Assembly: GCA_946406115.1 (NCBI GenBank)
Contig: OX291558.1
Span: 19,026,205-19,090,204 of the forward strand
Origin: Apoda limacodes
Lineage: Eukaryota > Arthropoda > Insecta > Lepidoptera > Limacodidae
Direction of reading: 5' to 3'
DNA: 64,000 bases
How positions within the stretch are numbered: position 1 is the first letter of the stretch; every line of letters starts with the position of its first letter. This document shows positions 61,996 to 64,000 of this stretch, in pieces. The notes beneath the pieces are model-generated. The model was not told where the DNA came from. It did not search any database and worked only from the letters and a program-made list of their open reading frames with translations. A program made the translations under genes and the position numbers.

Positions 61996-62293
61996 TCCTA
62001 CTAATATTAGAAATTTGAAAGTATGTCTGGATGGATGGATGTGTGTTCCTCAATCACTCTTCAACCACTAAACGGATCGAGATGAAACTTATATACACAT
62101 ATAGGTTAGGTCCTGAAATAGGAAATAGGTTACTTTTTATCCAGAAAAACTCAAAATTTCCCGCGGAAATAACTAAAACTGACCTTAAACGAACTATAGC
62201 TACAGCTTGCTTGTTTGATATAGCAAACTTTAGTAGTATAATTAAGGTATTCCACGCCAATAATGGAATTTAGGGTGGGCGGCAAAATCTAGT
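61996..62293 (+). mobile_element. Helitron-like element
   Basis: Starts TCCTACTAATATTAGAAATT and ends GGGTGGGCGGCAAAATCTAG then T. The body has the usual CCACTAAACGGATCGAGATG and TTTCCCGCGGAAATAAC blocks. About 298 bp, non-coding; both short open frames across it are shadows. Confidence 0.75.
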
Positions 62294-64000
62294 AGTAAAA
62301 TAAATGATGAGATGCTGAAACTCAGTCTTGCTTGGTGTAAGTAGTTGCGGACACAGAGAAACGCTTCGACCTAGTACATCTTTCAAATTTACATACTTTA
62401 TATAAAAAAAAAGGGAAAATAAAAATCTAGCACTGTGTAAACTGTAAAATGTTTTAGCTGATCAATAATAATTCATCATAAGTATCTCTTTTCCGCAATT
62501 CGTTCGACGATAGCCAGTTTATTAATATTTTATTTAACAAAAAGCTTTCCTTCCATCGAAAATATTTCGGACCATTCCGGAAATTCTCAACTCTCGCCTA
62601 GTATATTGTTTACGTGCCATCTATTTTTCTTTTGTTGATATTAGTACACCCGGATTCCATGATCGTAAAAAATAAAAATAGGAGAGCAGTAACATCGACA
62701 TAAGTCTGTTTATTGAGTAAAAACACTGTACCATAAAATCATTGAGTGCTGTTTTTAATAAAAAATTGTAGTGAGTAAAGATAGTAATAAAAGAATACAA
62801 TTTAATTTTAAAATTTAACTCATCAATGTCCATAACTTAAATAATAGTCTAATATTCACTTTCTATTCTTAAGAACAGTTTCGATTTTATGATTTTTATT
62901 AAATATCATTTAAAATCAAAAATACTTCCCCACTATTTCTTTTTCAAACTTAATACTCCATACTAATTTAACACAATTCTTTTAACCAGGTAGGATGGTT
63001 CTCTTAAATATGCTCAAGGTTCTCAAGTACCATATTCTCTTAAGATATTACGGAGAGTTATTATCAACTAAATTCCTTAATTTTTGATAAAAAGTTCGGT
63101 CTAAAGGTGGTTCTAAGAATCTTTTTCTACTTCCACATGTCAGCTATTACGATATTTCAGTAATATATTTTAACTAACCATCAAATTTTTGTTCTTGAAT
63201 TACAATATTACTCGTAAAATTTATTTTAAACTGAAAATGACGCGATCAGTACAATTAAGAAAGCTTTTAAAATTAATTTTTGCACACACCATTTATAACT
63301 AAGGCAAGACGACACACAAGGCTGTCAACAGGGTGATGCGCTCGGCTGATGAGATAGAGCTGGATGAATACTGATGAAGACAGAGCGTTGACCCGAATAC
63401 CCGGGCATTTATTACCGGACGGAGCACATCCCTTATTGCATGATCAATAGGTAGAGGAAAAGCAATTCAATTGGAAAACGAAATACAAATGAAATTAAGT
63501 GTTTAAAAAATAAAAAGATAAAGAATTATTCGAGACTAGATTCAAAACAAATTAAACTAAAATATGATATGAAAGCGAATTTATGGACCTTAAAATATTA
63601 GTTTCTTAGCTGTTAAATAATTTTTTTTTTAAATCTTGCTTTTCTTAAAAATTCAATCTAACCGAAAATTGTACTAAAAAGTAAAAAATATTTTTTTCCA
63701 AATGAATATAAATTGTTTTATATCTACGTATGACTGCAAGAAAAGCAAGGCGTGCTTGGAGAACGATATTATGTTCAATATAAATTAGTAATTACATTTT
63801 CACTTAATTATTCACGTTCCACCCTAATGTCCACCTTCAGATGCACTTCTTGCTTATGCGAAGAGGTGATAACATCAAAATGAACATCAAATTCGTGATC
63901 TGCTACCCTCAAAACCCCCATTTTGAAGATTTTTCAATTTTTCCCCTGCACCTCCAGGTTGAACCCCTGGTTGCTCAAAGTAACTGTGGAATATTGTATT
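62294..64000. other. Non-coding stretch to window end
   Basis: 63300-63440 is GC-richer (GGTGATGCGCTCGGCTGATG; CCCGAATACCCGGGCATTTA) without an ORF. No exon or repeat end recognised. Confidence 0.3.

Overview
The window looks like a stretch of a lepidopteran (moth or butterfly) nuclear genome. Base composition is AT-rich throughout. The repeats are ones typical of Lepidoptera: short Helitron-like elements with TCCTACTAATATTATAAA-type starts and GCGAAGCCGC..AGCTAGT-type ends, RTE-clade LINEs with a trinucleotide tail, Jockey/CR1-like LINE 3' ends, Tc1-like and piggyBac-like relics, and TIR-bearing MITEs. I found no convincing host protein-coding exon, rRNA or functional tRNA. Nearly all open frames are short random frames. 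The few with real protein signal are decayed transposon genes. The window is therefore an intergenic desert or the inside of a very long intron; the sequence alone cannot tell which.

Layout. 0.1-1.0 kb: broken Tc1-like transposase, minus strand. 2-2.4 kb: short Helitron beside a LINE 3' end. 3.3-4.2 kb: two MITEs and a repeat whose second copy lies inside a Helitron at 6.5-7.1 kb. 4.5-6.0 kb: possible pogo/Tigger-like DNA transposon with inverted ends. 12.3-13.1 kb: degenerate LINE. 17.1-17.9 kb: two Helitrons head to head. 24.7-25.2 kb: MITE with long TIRs. 37.6-38.5 kb: LINE relic, followed at 38.6-38.85 kb by a hairpin-forming repeat. 43 kb: RTE relic. 46.9-47.6 kb: internally deleted piggyBac-like element with an acidic N-terminal exon, then a MITE at 47.6-47.9 kb. 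55.2-56.7 kb: RTE fragment lacking its catalytic core, enclosed by about 152-bp inverted repeats. 58.1-58.7 kb: two different LINE 3' ends. 59.7 and 60.5-60.9 kb: minisatellites, the second next to a tRNA-like sequence.

One LINE family stands out: I count eleven 5'-truncated copies of the same 3' end, on both strands, several with oligo-A tails. They encode the C-terminal FLPRT..LWN...VFSK motif. Genes here do not form pathways. The biology visible is layers of transposon insertion, deletion and nesting. The most notable structures are the inverted-repeat RTE composite, the piggyBac-like and pogo-like relics, and the repeat shared between a Helitron interior and a free-standing copy. I do not see strong evidence for a new biological system.
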